A DNA stretch of 64,000 bases from Candidatus Bathyarchaeia archaeon (GTDB lineage: Archaea > Thermoproteota > Bathyarchaeia > Bathyarchaeales > Bathyarchaeaceae). How positions within the stretch are numbered: position 1 is the first letter of the stretch; every line of letters starts with the position of its first letter. Positions 8,787-17,050 of the stretch are shown here, one piece after another. The notes below the pieces were generated by a model. The model made no database searches, was not told the origin of the DNA, and worked only from the letters and a program-made list of their open reading frames with translations. The stretch covers positions 544,384 to 608,383 of the forward strand of contig DATETJ010000009.1 of NCBI GenBank assembly GCA_035283685.1, given 5' to 3'. The position numbers and the translations under genes are program-made.

Positions 8787-8804
8787 GACACCTTAAAGGG
8801 TGTC
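8787..8804. promoter_or_regulatory. Inverted repeat in the subtilase promoter
   Basis: GACACC and GGTGTC separated by six bases form an inverted repeat about 28 bases upstream of the GTG start of the subtilase gene. TTATAC, a TATA-like element on the minus strand, lies directly beside it. A repressor or activator site is plausible; the factor is unknown. Confidence 0.45.
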
Positions 8805-9111
8805 AATAATCGTCAGAGTGAAACATAAGAAATAAGATTGCCTTTAACAGATACACGTCGAAAAACGCGACCTAACCATTCAATTCATACATCTATCCGT
8901 AGAATTGCAAGGAGTCCATCTCGCCAAGAGAAAACGCATCATTTAAACATTGAAAATGTCCAAAATCAGACAATCGTAAACTGGATTTTGAAGTCAAAGC
9001 AGCAACACGATTTAAAAAAGGCAATTTGAAATGCTTTATTGCAGATTCGCAAACAATCAGCGATAATATAAGAGCGAACGAATTCTAGTTGCAAGATATG
9101 CGGGGGCATCC
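8805..9111. other. Divergent intergenic region
   Basis: Apart from the inverted repeat beside the subtilase promoter and an AT-rich TATA-like stretch (GATAATATAAG near 9062) for the next gene, nothing is seen. A 63-codon frame here has no recognisable features. Confidence 0.4.
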
Positions 9112-9558
9112 ATGAGAAGAATTCTGATAATCGCTATTGTCACGTTTTTGACCATTGGGACCGTGGTTGCTGTCGCCTACTCTGGTCTCATCTCACTCGG
9201 AGAACCCGACCTCAAGCTTGCTTTTGAACCTGCGCCTCCGTGGCGTCTAAGGCCCTTGGAAGCTCTTGAAATAGACCTAGGAGTTGAAAACAACGCTTGG
9301 ACCCTTGCAACGGCAAAGGATGTTCGTGTGACAATTGAACTGCCTGAAGGCTTCTCGGCTTCTGGGAGCACAACTCAATGGCAAAAGGAGTACGGAGCCA
9401 TTAGAGGCGGGGAGAGCAGAGGAGACACCCTAAGTCTAGAAGTGACCAGTAATGTACGGGTGGGTAACTACACAATTTCTGTTAGGTTGCAGGCTGCGAA
9501 CACTCGCGAACAAGTCTTACCTATCACCGCCATCATAGAGCTACCTTACATCCCGTAG
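9112..9558 (+). CDS. Exported or membrane-anchored protein with a NEW3/CARDB-like beta domain
   Basis: 148 residues. Residues ~4-26 form one hydrophobic segment after an MRR n-region, fitting a signal anchor. The rest reads as an immunoglobulin-like beta sandwich with an LEIDLGVENN strand, DVRVTIELPEGF, GESRGDTLSLEVTS and VGNYTISVRLQA, as in NEW3/CARDB domains of archaeal surface proteins. Function unknown. It lies next to the secreted subtilase in the opposite direction, so a shared role in surface or extracellular proteins is only a suggestion. Confidence 0.7.
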   Translation: MRRILIIAIVTFLTIGTVVAVAYSGLISLGEPDLKLAFEPAPPWRLRPLEALEIDLGVENNAWTLATAKDVRVTIELPEGFSASGSTTQWQKEYGAIRGGESRGDTLSLEVTSNVRVGNYTISVRLQAANTREQVLPITAIIELPYIP

Positions 9559-9561
9559 TAT

Positions 9562-9830
9562 ATGGCAATCAACTATTCTTCTTTTACGTTCACAAGCCAA
9601 TAGAGCGCGCTATTCTAGAAGCCCTAAAAGAAATAATCCGAACTCGGGGACTCAACCCAGAGAAAATTCTAACAAGAGAAGCCCTGACCGAACCACACAA
9701 AACCATAATTGATTTCCAAGAAAGAAAAAACAGCCAACTCGAAATCCTAAGCAGAGCTCTCAGAGACCTCATACGCCAAGAAACAGCTGTGCAAATCCGC
9801 TCAGTAGAAGGCGGGTCCGCCGGGAATTGA
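9562..9830 (+). pseudogene. Short gene apparently broken by a one-base frameshift
   Basis: ATG at 9562 reads MAINYSSF and then stops within a few codons, but a neighbouring frame from about 9582 continues as VHKPIERAILEALKEIIRT and onward as a charged, helical sequence to TGA 9828-9830. That second frame has no ATG, GTG or TTG near its beginning. Adding a single T to the TTCTTTT run at 9578-9585 would join both into one protein of about 89 residues. So this is a frameshifted gene, an assembly error at a homopolymer, or programmed slippage. The last 19 bases overlap the 3' end of tRNA-Lys, which argues for a decayed gene. No family recognised. Confidence 0.45.
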
Positions 9831-9911
9831 ACCCGGGACCCCCGGGTTTCTTCGCAAAGATAGCACTATGCGTAAAAGCCCGGTGCTCTGTCCTTGCTGA
9901 GCTACGGACCC
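9812..9911 (-). tRNA. tRNA-Lys (TTT anticodon) with intron at the canonical position
   Basis: Minus strand: acceptor GGGTCCG pairs with CGGACCC, D arm GCTC-GAGC, anticodon stem CCGGG/CCCGG with loop CTTTTA-A, anticodon TTT, and T arm CCGGG-TTCAATT-CCCGG. A 25-base insertion lies between positions 37 and 38, the normal archaeal intron site. The CCA end is not fully encoded (GCC follows the acceptor). Mature length about 75 bases. Confidence 0.92.
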
Positions 9912-10024
9912 TCCGCCTACTCTGGTTTAAGAAGCATGATTTAAGACTATTTCTTAAAGCTCTCGCAGCTGGTGGAAAGCTTAAAACACAAGAACAAATA
10001 TCTGCAGTGTTACCCGAATTGAGC

Positions 10025-10102
10025 GCTCCGGTAGTATAGCCCGGTCAAGTATTCCGGCCTTTCGAGCCGGAGACGCGGGTCCGAATCCCGCCCGGAGCAC
10101 CA
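10025..10102 (+). tRNA. tRNA-Glu (TTC anticodon)
   Basis: Acceptor GCTCCGG pairs with CCGGAGC, followed by ACCA encoded in the genome. Anticodon arm CCGGC-CTTTCGA-GCCGG gives anticodon TTC; T arm GCGGG-TCCGAAT-CCCGC. No intron. The GIY-YIG gene on the other strand ends at the very next base. Confidence 0.95.
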
Positions 10103-10417
10103 TCAAACAACCGTATTCTTCTTTGCTTTCTTCTTGTTCGTTCTGATCTGTGTTGTATGGCGCCTTGAGCGTAGCCTAGATTTCTTCAGTTTGAGTTTCT
10201 GAACGTGGCTTAACAGTTTGATTTTTCGTTCTCTTCTCATAGCTTCAGCTCTTGAATCGAATTCCTCAACGTGAACAACCCTTAGCGGTTTGTGAATTTT
10301 CAGGTAGCGAGCGCCTTTTCCATTCGTGTGCAGTTTCACTCGCTTGTCCAAGTTTTTGGAGTACCCTGTGTAGAAGCTGCCGTCGTCGCATTGAATGACG
10401 TAGACGTAGTAGGGCAT
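10103..10417 (-). CDS. GIY-YIG nuclease domain protein (UPF0213/YhbQ-like)
   Basis: 104 residues holding a minimal GIY-YIG domain: YYVYVIQCDDGSFYTGYS at the start, then the conserved Arg in LDKRVKLHTNGKGARY and Glu in EAMRRERKIK. The tail is strongly basic. Single-domain proteins of this size are widespread in prokaryotes; they are thought to be DNA nucleases, but their role is not settled. The stop abuts tRNA-Glu on the opposite strand, with no spacer. Confidence 0.85.
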   Translation of the reverse strand: MPYYVYVIQCDDGSFYTGYSKNLDKRVKLHTNGKGARYLKIHKPLRVVHVEEFDSRAEAMRRERKIKLLSHVQKLKLKKSRLRSRRHTTQIRTNKKKAKKNTVV

Positions 10418-10557
10418 CCAGCAGAACTAGAGCGCCATCACTTCTTTAGATTTTTCATGTGGGGTTTCAATGTGTATGAGTGTAGGACAATAGTACGAAA
10501 AAACTTATTAAATATTAATATTCCATATAGTCTTGATGGCCAGAGGCTTGAGCAACC

Positions 10558-10929
10558 TTGATTGAAAGTCTTCACGTGTGCATTTATGAAAGGTGCGGCA
10601 AATCATTCACTGCACCTGTACGCCTAACCGATCTGTCCCACAGGCCTCGCTCAGAAACCTATTACGCATGCCCATACTGCTTCTCCAAAATGGACGAGTG
10701 TGAACATGATGTCGCTGGAGGGCTACGACTCAGACATGGAAGCCATGAAATCGCCCTTGACGACAGCCTACGCAGGAACACGAAAAGCGCAGCTCTGAAG
10801 GAGATTGGCAAAGAAGCTCCTGCCACGGATTGTCCTCATCAAGTGGGCTACTTGAAAACCCGCTCTAAAGATCAAGCTGTTCCCGATACTTGCCTAACAT
10901 GCCCGAAGATTCTGCAATGCATAGTATAG
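10558..10929 (+). CDS. Zinc-ribbon-containing protein of unknown function
   Basis: 123 residues from TTG 10558, with an AT-rich TATA-like stretch (TTATTAAATATT) about 50 bases upstream. Cysteines occur as HVCIYERCGKSF, ACPYCFSKM and, near the end, DTCLTCPKILQC. The first two pairs could form one zinc ribbon. No function can be assigned. The next gene starts 35 bases downstream in the same direction. Confidence 0.6.
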   Translation: MIESLHVCIYERCGKSFTAPVRLTDLSHRPRSETYYACPYCFSKMDECEHDVAGGLRLRHGSHEIALDDSLRRNTKSAALKEIGKEAPATDCPHQVGYLKTRSKDQAVPDTCLTCPKILQCIV

Positions 10930-10964
10930 CGCGATTACAAGATTGAAAATGAGTTAAGGGAGGG

Positions 10965-11261
10965 ATGTGGGTGCGAGGCGGAGCAGTATTTCTGGCGTTC
11001 TTCCTACTGTTTACACTAGCGTCTCTGGCTGTGCCAGTTCCTCTCTTTCCCGGCAGCATAATTCACACTTTGTTCGGCTTGACCGTGGATTCCTACGCGC
11101 CTTTTGTCAGCGCATTAGCTAATGGAATAACTTACGGCTTGATCGTGTGGCTTGTTTTCTTCTTGGCTACTAGAAGGCTAGATGAATCAGGTGTTTCTGA
11201 TTACAAAAACAGAAAAGGTCGCAGTCAACGAGGCAATAAGAAACGGGCTATTAAACAGTAG
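10965..11261 (+). CDS. Small membrane protein
   Basis: 98 residues. Two hydrophobic segments (about residues 6-30 and 50-68) and a basic C-terminal tail of Lys, Arg and Gln. A purine-rich AGGGAGG lies directly before the ATG, so GTG at 10971 may be the true start. Function unknown; lies upstream of the carboxyltransferase gene in the same direction. Confidence 0.6.
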   Translation: MWVRGGAVFLAFFLLFTLASLAVPVPLFPGSIIHTLFGLTVDSYAPFVSALANGITYGLIVWLVFFLATRRLDESGVSDYKNRKGRSQRGNKKRAIKQ

Positions 11262-11396
11262 TTGAACCTGTCTTCTTTGCTATCTTTCCTGCAAATGTTC
11301 GATGTTCAGGGTCCTTCAACCGAAAGATTCTACTATGTAATGTATTCTACCACAATGAAGCCTCGTGGAACAGAGCGTGGAGCGGACAGTTTCAAC

Positions 11397-12965
11397 ATGG
11401 TTAAGATGCGGGAACCCACAGTCAAGGATAAGATTCAGAAACTGCGCCAATTACGTGATCAAGCAAGGTTAGGCGGCGGAAAAGAACGCATTGAAGAACA
11501 ACATAAAAGGGGCAAGTTAACCGCGCGTGAACGAATAGAAAAGCTGCTTGACCCCAACACGTTTGTGGAACTCGACCCATACGTTGTTCATATCTGCGCC
11601 GACTTCGGCATGGGTGAGAGAAAAACCCCAGGCGACGGCGTAGTCACGGGCTACGGAACGATTGACGGCAGACTCGTTTACGTTTTCAGCCAAGACTTCA
11701 CGGTGTTCGGCGGTTCATTAGGTGAAATGTTTGCCAAAAAAGTCTGCAAAATCATGGATTTGGCCATGAAGGCAGGCGCGCCAGTTATTGGAATAAACGA
11801 TTCTGGCGGCGCACGTATTCAAGAAGGCGTGGCCAGTCTTGCAGGTTACGGCGACATCTTCTTCCGCAATGTGCTGGCGTCGGGCGTTGTTCCGCAAATC
11901 TCAGCCATTATGGGTCCTTGTGCTGGCGGCGCGGTCTATTCTCCGGCCTTAACTGACTTCATTGTTATGGTTGATAAGACAAGTCACATGTTCATAACTG
12001 GTCCAGAGGTCATCAAGACAGTCTTGGCTCAAGAGGTCTCGTTTGAGGAGTTAGGCGGAGCGAGAGTGCACAATCAAACCAGCGGGGTCGCGCATTTCAT
12101 GGCAAGCAACGAGGAAGAGGGAATTCACATAATCAAGAAACTGTTCAGCTACTTGCCCAGCAACAACTTGGAAGACCCTCCAATAGTCGAGACAGGGGAC
12201 GATCCGAGTCGTGTGGACGAACACCTAGCTGAAGTCATACCAGACGATCCAGACAAGCCATATGACATTAAGGAAATCATACTCAGCGTAGTTGACATCG
12301 GAGACTTCTTAGAAGTTCAGCCTTTGTGGGCGCCAAACATCGTCATAGGCTTGGCAAGATTGAACGGACGCTCAATAGGCATCGTGGCAAACCAGCCAAA
12401 ATACTATGCGGGCACCCTAGATATTCATTCGTCAACGAAAGCTGGACGTTTTGTGCGTTTCTGCGACTGTTTTAACATTCCCGTCATCACTTTTGTCGAT
12501 GTCCCAGGCTTCCTGCCAGGCGTTGATCAGGAACACGGTGGCATCATCCGCCACGGTTCAAAACTCCTCTATGCTTACATCGAAGCCACAGTGCCAAAAA
12601 TCACGATTATCACGCGTAAGGCGTATGGCGGAGCTTACGTCGTTATGGGCAGCAAGCATTCAGGCGGTGACATCAATTATGCTTGGCCAACAGCTGAAAT
12701 CGCGGTTATGGGGCCTGAAGGCGCCATTAACATAATATTCCGAAAAGAGATACGAGCCGCCAAGAATCCAGCTGGGAAACGTGCCGAGCTAGTCAGAGAG
12801 TACAGGGAGAAGTTCGCTAATCCTTACATTGCACAGCAGAAGGCTTACATCGATGACGTAATCGAGCCTAGTCACACGAGACCCAAACTGATATCAGCAT
12901 TGGAAATGCTCAGCACTAAACGGGAGCCTAGACCGGGCAAGAAGCACGCAAATATTCCGCTCTAA
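11397..12965 (+). CDS. pccB: Acyl-CoA carboxylase carboxyltransferase subunit (propionyl-CoA/methylmalonyl-CoA type)
   Basis: About 522 residues from ATG 11397; 45 upstream codons in frame look non-coding. N-terminal helix [20 protein letters not shown] and [16 protein letters not shown] are the family's opening. The N half has [16 protein letters not shown] and [13 protein letters not shown], the C half [11 protein letters not shown] and [14 protein letters not shown], the two oxyanion-forming crotonase halves. It transfers CO2 from carboxybiotin to propionyl-CoA (or acetyl-CoA). With the biotin carrier at 15.6 kb and methylmalonyl-CoA mutase at 17.4-19.1 kb it suggests propionyl-CoA/succinyl-CoA interconversion. 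The biotin carboxylase subunit is not in this window. Confidence 0.92.
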   Translation: MVKMREPTVKDKIQKLRQLRDQARLGGGKERIEEQHKRGKLTARERIEKLLDPNTFVELDPYVVHICADFGMGERKTPGDGVVTGYGTIDGRLVYVFSQDFTVFGGSLGEMFAKKVCKIMDLAMKAGAPVIGINDSGGARIQEGVASLAGYGDIFFRNVLASGVVPQISAIMGPCAGGAVYSPALTDFIVMVDKTSHMFITGPEVIKTVLAQEVSFEELGGARVHNQTSGVAHFMASNEEEGIHIIKKLFSYLPSNNLEDPPIVETGDDPSRVDEHLAEVIPDDPDKPYDIKEIILSVVDIGDFLEVQPLWAPNIVIGLARLNGRSIGIVANQPKYYAGTLDIHSSTKAGRFVRFCDCFNIPVITFVDVPGFLPGVDQEHGGIIRHGSKLLYAYIEATVPKITIITRKAYGGAYVVMGSKHSGGDINYAWPTAEIAVMGPEGAINIIFRKEIRAAKNPAGKRAELVREYREKFANPYIAQQKAYIDDVIEPSHTRPKLISALEMLSTKREPRPGKKHANIPL

Positions 12966-13348
12966 CCGCCTTGCATTGCTCTGGAAAACCTTTCGAAGTC
13001 TATGGCTTCTTCCCACTCGCTGATGCAGCCACCAGCGGGTATAAGGACAACAGTTGTTCTATCAGGAAGCGCTGTCTTGGGTTCACTCCGTACGTGAAAC
13101 ATCTGGTTCTTTTCATCATAGGTCAAGACCGCGACCTGTTTGTAGAATCGGTTTTCAATTGGATTGTAGACCATGTGTGCGAGACTTCCATAATCTGGTA
13201 TGGGAAAGCCGCCTTTGCATTTTAGCAACCTGTCAGCTTCGCCTATAGCATCGATAATGTTAGCATTATCGGGAAGCGAGAGTTCAAGTTCTCTCCCTAT
13301 GATCTTGTTAACTGAAGGCTCGTGAATAATCATTTTTATTCGTTTCAT
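12962..13348 (-). CDS. MoaD/ThiS/SAMP-like ubiquitin-fold protein with C-terminal Gly-Gly
   Basis: 128 residues. The body reads as a beta-grasp domain ([18 protein letters not shown], then VAVLTYDEK and [11 protein letters not shown]). PAGG at 104-107 is where MoaD/ThiS proteins end, but this one continues for 21 residues and ends again in a diglycine, MQGG. Proteins with such tails are adenylated and act as sulfur carriers or as archaeal protein modifiers (SAMPs). Its ATG overlaps by four bases (ATGA) the stop of the short gene upstream, so the two are translationally coupled. It meets the carboxyltransferase gene tail to tail with a four-base overlap. Confidence 0.65.
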   Translation of the reverse strand: MKRIKMIIHEPSVNKIIGRELELSLPDNANIIDAIGEADRLLKCKGGFPIPDYGSLAHMVYNPIENRFYKQVAVLTYDEKNQMFHVRSEPKTALPDRTTVVLIPAGGCISEWEEAIDFERFSRAMQGG

Positions 13349-13519
13349 TTCAGAGCAGTTCCTAAGGTTTCCGCGACAGGCTCTTTCTTGATTTCCTCAG
13401 CATAGTTTTGCAGTTTCCCAATCTTCTCCGCTTTGTCAAGAGCGTCTTCGCTGCACGTGCCCCCACTCCTCTTGGGCGTTGATGTGAACCGCATCCACAA
13501 TCACAAAAGCATTGTTCAT
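13345..13519 (-). pseudogene. Short gene with an apparent one-base frameshift, coupled to the MoaD-like gene
   Basis: ATG at 13519 has AAGGAG about twelve bases upstream and reads MNNAFVIVDAVHINAQEEWG before losing frame. A second frame reads SEDALDKAEKIGKLQNYAEE and ends at TGA 13345-13347, overlapping the next gene's ATG by four bases. Removing one G from the GGGGG run at about 13460-13465 joins them into one 57-residue protein. The strong start signal and coupled stop suggest a real gene with a homopolymer indel, either genuine or an assembly error. If unbroken, a shorter product from ATG 13494 is possible. No family recognised. Confidence 0.45.
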
Positions 13520-13685
13520 TCATCTGAGAGCGATCTCCTTCGCTTTGAGGCTCTATTATTGGGAACCAAGCATTTAAGCAACAGTCAGCAGTAGAGCAAG
13601 CGTCAGGTCTAATCCTACAATCAATATTCCTTGTTCACAACACTTTTCATAACATGACGCAATCAGTTGGCAGGAAGGGGGAGTT

Positions 13686-13925
13686 TTGGGTTTTCTGGGA
13701 TGCGTCGCGAAAAGTCTGCTCGTTTTGGCTGGCGCGTGCTGTGGTTTTGCCTTCGTTAGTTTTGCTTCAATGGGAAACACTGAGATTGCGCTGCTATTTC
13801 TTGCCGCCATCATGATCCCCGGCTCTATGATTGTATACGAGTATCTGAAACCCCAAGAAAAAGCTAAAAACGGGACAGCTAAGGAAACCTCCTCAATGCT
13901 GACATTATTACGCAGTCTAAACTGA
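13686..13925 (+). CDS. Small membrane protein
   Basis: 79 residues from TTG 13686, with purine-rich AGGAAGGGGGAG upstream. Two hydrophobic segments (about 8-28 and 33-50) followed by a KPQEKAKNGTAKE tail. A frame on the other strand covers the same bases but has no recognisable features. Function unknown. Confidence 0.45.
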   Translation: MGFLGCVAKSLLVLAGACCGFAFVSFASMGNTEIALLFLAAIMIPGSMIVYEYLKPQEKAKNGTAKETSSMLTLLRSLN

Positions 13926-13996
13926 TTATGAGCTAACTTAAAATAGAGCCTCAAAATGCTTCTTTACATCTTCAACCCAGCGAGCCACGAACGCCC

Positions 13997-15538
13997 ATGA
14001 AATCTGTCAAGATAACCGACACAACGTTTCGAGACGCCCATCAGTCTTTGATGGCAACACGCATGCGCACAGATTCCATGCTGCCCATCGCTGAAAAAAT
14101 AGATCAAGTAGGCTTTCACAGCCTAGAAGCGTGGGGAGGCGCCACATTCGACGTTTGCATTCGCTTCTTGAATGAAGACCCGTGGGAACGCTTGCGCCAA
14201 CTAAAGAAGTACATCAAGAAAACGCCATTGCAGATGCTTCTACGCGGGCAAAACCTCGTGGGCTACCGCAACTACCCGGACGATGTAGTCAGAAAATTCG
14301 TTGAAAAAGCCGCAAAGAACGGAGTCGACATATTCCGAGTGTTCGACGCATTAAATGACACCCGCAATCTGGAAACAGCTGTTAAGATGGTCAGGAAGGT
14401 AGGCGCGCACGCGCAAGGCACTGTCTGCTACACGCTTAGTCCTGTTCACACAGTGAAGCATTATCTGGGAATCGTGCAGCGCTTGGCTGAACTTGAATGT
14501 GATTCCATTTGCATTAAAGATATGGCTGGCTTGCTTTCTCCCAAGGATGCTTTCGATTTGATCAAGGCTTTCAAGAAGGAAGCAGGCCTACCTGTACAGC
14601 TGCACTGTCATTACACAAGCGGGATGGCGCTGATGACTTATCTGCGCGCCTGCGACGCTGATGTTGATGTGCTTGACACCGCTTTTTCTTCCCTCGCGGG
14701 TGGCACGTCTCAGCCTCCGGTTGAAACTATTGTTGCTGCGTTGCGCAACACGTCGTGTGACCCGAAACTTGACATGGAAATTTTGGTCGAAGTCGCAGAT
14801 TATTTCAGAGGATTGCGCGAGAAGTATTTTGACCCAATTCGCTTGATAGATCCGATGGCTGAGCGCATCGACACGGGAATTCTGGTGCATCAGATTCCCG
14901 GTGGCATGTTCTCCAATCTGATCTCGCAATTAAGAGATCAAAACGCATCGGACAAGCTTGAAAAAGTTTTGAAAGAGGTGCCCCGAGTGCGCAAAGAACT
15001 GGGTTACCCGCCGCTGGTTACGCCTACAAGCCAGATTGTTGGAACCCAAGCAGTGTTCAACGTCTTATCTGGGAAACGCTACAGCATCGTGCCCAAAGAA
15101 GTCAAGGACTACGTAAGAGGATTGTACGGCAAATCACCTGCACACATCGACGAGGAAGTTAAGAAGAAGATTATTGGAGACGAGGAGGTCATAACCCAGC
15201 GACCAGCAGACCTGCTCAAACCAGAACTCAACACCATATCTGAAGAGACAAAGCAGTTCTTTGAGAAAGAGGAGGACGCCCTAACCTACGTGCTATTTCC
15301 TCAGGCAGCGCTCGAATTTTTCAGGAAGAGAAAAACCATGATCAAAGAAAGCCCCGCAAGTTTGCTACCTCCTCAGCTACGCCAAGAACTCGAGGAAATC
15401 GCCGCAGTGTCAACCGTGATTGCATCTTATCTGAAGGGCAGAGAGGAAATAGCAGCAGTAATTCCGACCAGAAAGAGTGGCAGATCCTCCCCGTGGAGCC
15501 TTGCAGGGAGACAAGAACTGACGAACCTGCGAGGCTAG
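13997..15538 (+). CDS. pycB: Pyruvate carboxylase subunit B / oxaloacetate decarboxylase alpha-like carboxyltransferase
   Basis: 513 residues. DTTFRDAHQS at 8-17 opens a TIM-barrel of the HMG-CoA-lyase type; the carboxylated metal-ligand Lys is K174 (CIKDMAGLL) and the HxH ligands are H203 and H205 (QLHCHYTSG). The PYC/OADA conserved domain follows to about residue 450. No biotin domain is fused; a separate carrier gene starts 30 bases downstream. The enzyme moves CO2 between carboxybiotin and pyruvate/oxaloacetate. Archaea with two-subunit pyruvate carboxylase use this protein as PycB; alternatively it acts as a decarboxylase or in a transcarboxylase with the neighbouring carboxyltransferase. 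Confidence 0.9.
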   Translation: MKSVKITDTTFRDAHQSLMATRMRTDSMLPIAEKIDQVGFHSLEAWGGATFDVCIRFLNEDPWERLRQLKKYIKKTPLQMLLRGQNLVGYRNYPDDVVRKFVEKAAKNGVDIFRVFDALNDTRNLETAVKMVRKVGAHAQGTVCYTLSPVHTVKHYLGIVQRLAELECDSICIKDMAGLLSPKDAFDLIKAFKKEAGLPVQLHCHYTSGMALMTYLRACDADVDVLDTAFSSLAGGTSQPPVETIVAALRNTSCDPKLDMEILVEVADYFRGLREKYFDPIRLIDPMAERIDTGILVHQIPGGMFSNLISQLRDQNASDKLEKVLKEVPRVRKELGYPPLVTPTSQIVGTQAVFNVLSGKRYSIVPKEVKDYVRGLYGKSPAHIDEEVKKKIIGDEEVITQRPADLLKPELNTISEETKQFFEKEEDALTYVLFPQAALEFFRKRKTMIKESPASLLPPQLRQELEEIAAVSTVIASYLKGREEIAAVIPTRKSGRSSPWSLAGRQELTNLRG

Positions 15539-15568
15539 GGCTGAGAGACAGAAACAGGTGCCCGCAAT

Positions 15569-16108
15569 TTGAAACGCGAAATTACAGTTGATGGAAGACG
15601 GTACGAAGTTGAAGTAACCGATTGTCCAATTGGCTCGCCATTTAAGGTTAAGGTCAACGACAAGAGCCGTGAAGTGCTTCTGGAACATGAACTCAACCAG
15701 AAAAGTTTCAATTTGAGAATCGACAAGGAATCTTACTTGATTGAGCTGCCGACCCTTCTGAGAAACACGCCTTTTTCAGTCAAAGTGAACAACATACCTT
15801 TCAAGGTTGAAATAAAATCCTCAGCGCCGAGAATCACTGTTGCATCTCCCCATCCTGTTATGATGGAAATTCCGAAATCAACAAGGACCGCTGTGGAAGG
15901 AGCTGTTGTCGCGCCTATGGCGGGCAAGATCGTGTCGGTTAAAGTCAGGAAAGGCGACCAAGTCAAGATGGGCACGATTCTCTGCGTGCTTGAAGCCATG
16001 AAAATGGAAAACGAGATTACAGCGCCAAAAAGCGGAACGGTTCAAGAGATTCTGGTTCAAGCAGGCAAAGCCGTCAACGAAGGCGACGCGTTAGTGATTC
16101 TGAAATAA
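15569..16108 (+). CDS. Biotin carboxyl carrier protein
   Basis: 179 residues from a TTG at 15569. The C-terminal ~70 residues form a biotinyl/lipoyl domain with the biotinylation motif LEAMKMENEI; K145 is the target lysine. PMAGKIVSV starts the domain. The N-terminal part is a beta-rich adaptor found in carrier proteins of archaeal and clostridial acyl-CoA/pyruvate carboxylases. It lies 30 bases after the PycB/OadA-like gene, so it can serve that enzyme, the PccB-type subunit, or both. It needs a biotin protein ligase encoded elsewhere. Confidence 0.92.
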   Translation: MKREITVDGRRYEVEVTDCPIGSPFKVKVNDKSREVLLEHELNQKSFNLRIDKESYLIELPTLLRNTPFSVKVNNIPFKVEIKSSAPRITVASPHPVMMEIPKSTRTAVEGAVVAPMAGKIVSVKVRKGDQVKMGTILCVLEAMKMENEITAPKSGTVQEILVQAGKAVNEGDALVILK

Positions 16109-16124
16109 GGCATGAAAGCCGTCG

Positions 16125-16679
16125 CTATGATGTTCTCGGCTCAGAGTGTATGGTTATTTCTGAGAAGAATTCCCGTTTAGCCTTGCATATTGGACAGATG
16201 TATGGCGGCTCCTCGCGGAAGCAGACGTAGCCGCATTGCTTGCAATACCACATTTTCATCCGTACCTGAGAAGGCGCCTTGACCACTTTGGGAGTAGTTG
16301 CCGCACGTGCTTCAGTAGTCGTGGCGTCTGCGCTGGCTTGGTAGGCTCTGTTTTGTTTCTCTACAGGCCTCCTCTCTGGAACTGGCTGTACAGCCGTCTT
16401 GCCTTCATAAACGTCTTTTCTCACGAAAAGCGCGCAGTAGCAGCATCCGTATTGGGCAACGTCTGGGTCTCGGTAATCGCAGGGACAGATTATGTCTCTG
16501 TCAAACTCGAATTTTCCAGAGGCAAGTCTGCATGGGCATGATGGGTAGCCGTAGCGTTCCTCGTTGGTTTTGAGTCCTTCGAGAAGGTTGTTGAGGAATT
16601 CCTTGTCCGGATTTAGAAAGCAGCCGCTAGTTCTTGCGTCGGCTTCAGCCCGTGTTCGCGCTTGCTCCAAGGTGATCAA
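16125..16679 (-). CDS. Ferredoxin-thioredoxin reductase catalytic domain fused to a rubredoxin-like domain
   Basis: 184 residues. The N-terminal ~90 residues carry CPCR (C48, C50), CPC (C65, C67) and CCYC (C79-C82), the [4Fe-4S] and redox-active cysteine pattern of FTR catalytic subunits. A low-complexity Ala/Thr/Pro linker leads to a C-terminal rubredoxin-like metal site, YCKQCGYVC and YICPICKA. FTR passes electrons from reduced ferredoxin to a thioredoxin- or glutaredoxin-type disulfide; the rubredoxin part could be a built-in electron relay. Its ATG overlaps the stop of the glutaredoxin gene by four bases, so the two are probably partners. Confidence 0.88.
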   Translation of the reverse strand: MITLEQARTRAEADARTSGCFLNPDKEFLNNLLEGLKTNEERYGYPSCPCRLASGKFEFDRDIICPCDYRDPDVAQYGCCYCALFVRKDVYEGKTAVQPVPERRPVEKQNRAYQASADATTTEARAATTPKVVKAPSQVRMKMWYCKQCGYVCFREEPPYICPICKAKREFFSEITIHSEPRTS

Positions 16680-16975
16680 ACGCCTAAAGCCTCGCTTAGC
16701 TTGTCTTTGCGAAATCCGGTGATCACAATCCTATCGTCGACGATAATGGTGGGATAGCTTGGTTCGCCGCCTCGCTCTGAAATGTCGTTTCTGATGTTTT
16801 GACGGTTTTTTTCGGTGCAGAGGTCAACATCAACGTACTCGTACTCAATCTTGTTTTCGCTTAAGTAGCGCTTTGCGAGTCTACACCAAGCGCATGTGCT
16901 TAAGGCGTAGAGAAGGATCTTGTGCTTCTTGTTTGTGCCCGAAACTTTGACGGTCTTCAGCTTGGCAGGCGTCAT
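16676..16975 (-). CDS. Glutaredoxin/thioredoxin-like protein (CxxC)
   Basis: About 99 residues from ATG 16975; a longer start at 17032 adds an N-terminal part with no homology signal. HKILLYALSTCAWCRLAK holds the CAWC active site, EPSYPTIIVDD has the cis-Pro, and ITGFRKDKLSEALG closes the fold, as in archaeal glutaredoxins. It ends in a four-base overlap with the ferredoxin-thioredoxin reductase gene, which strongly suggests it is that enzyme's substrate. Confidence 0.85.
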   Translation of the reverse strand: MTPAKLKTVKVSGTNKKHKILLYALSTCAWCRLAKRYLSENKIEYEYVDVDLCTEKNRQNIRNDISERGGEPSYPTIIVDDRIVITGFRKDKLSEALGV

Positions 16976-17050
16976 AGACTGAACCTCACGTATAACCAAG
17001 GTATTTGTTATTAAAGGTCTTCGGCTTGCCACACTAAACTCAAAAGACGG

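Noticed and set aside
9556..9830. UAG read-through (pyrrolysine-like) joining the 148-residue exported protein to the downstream frame
   Set aside because: Counting bases shows the downstream frame differs from that of the upstream gene, so read-through would not reach it; a frameshift within a separate short gene explains the pattern better.
13574..13954. 126-codon minus-strand frame
   Set aside because: Opposite to a small membrane protein frame with a better start; no recognisable domain.
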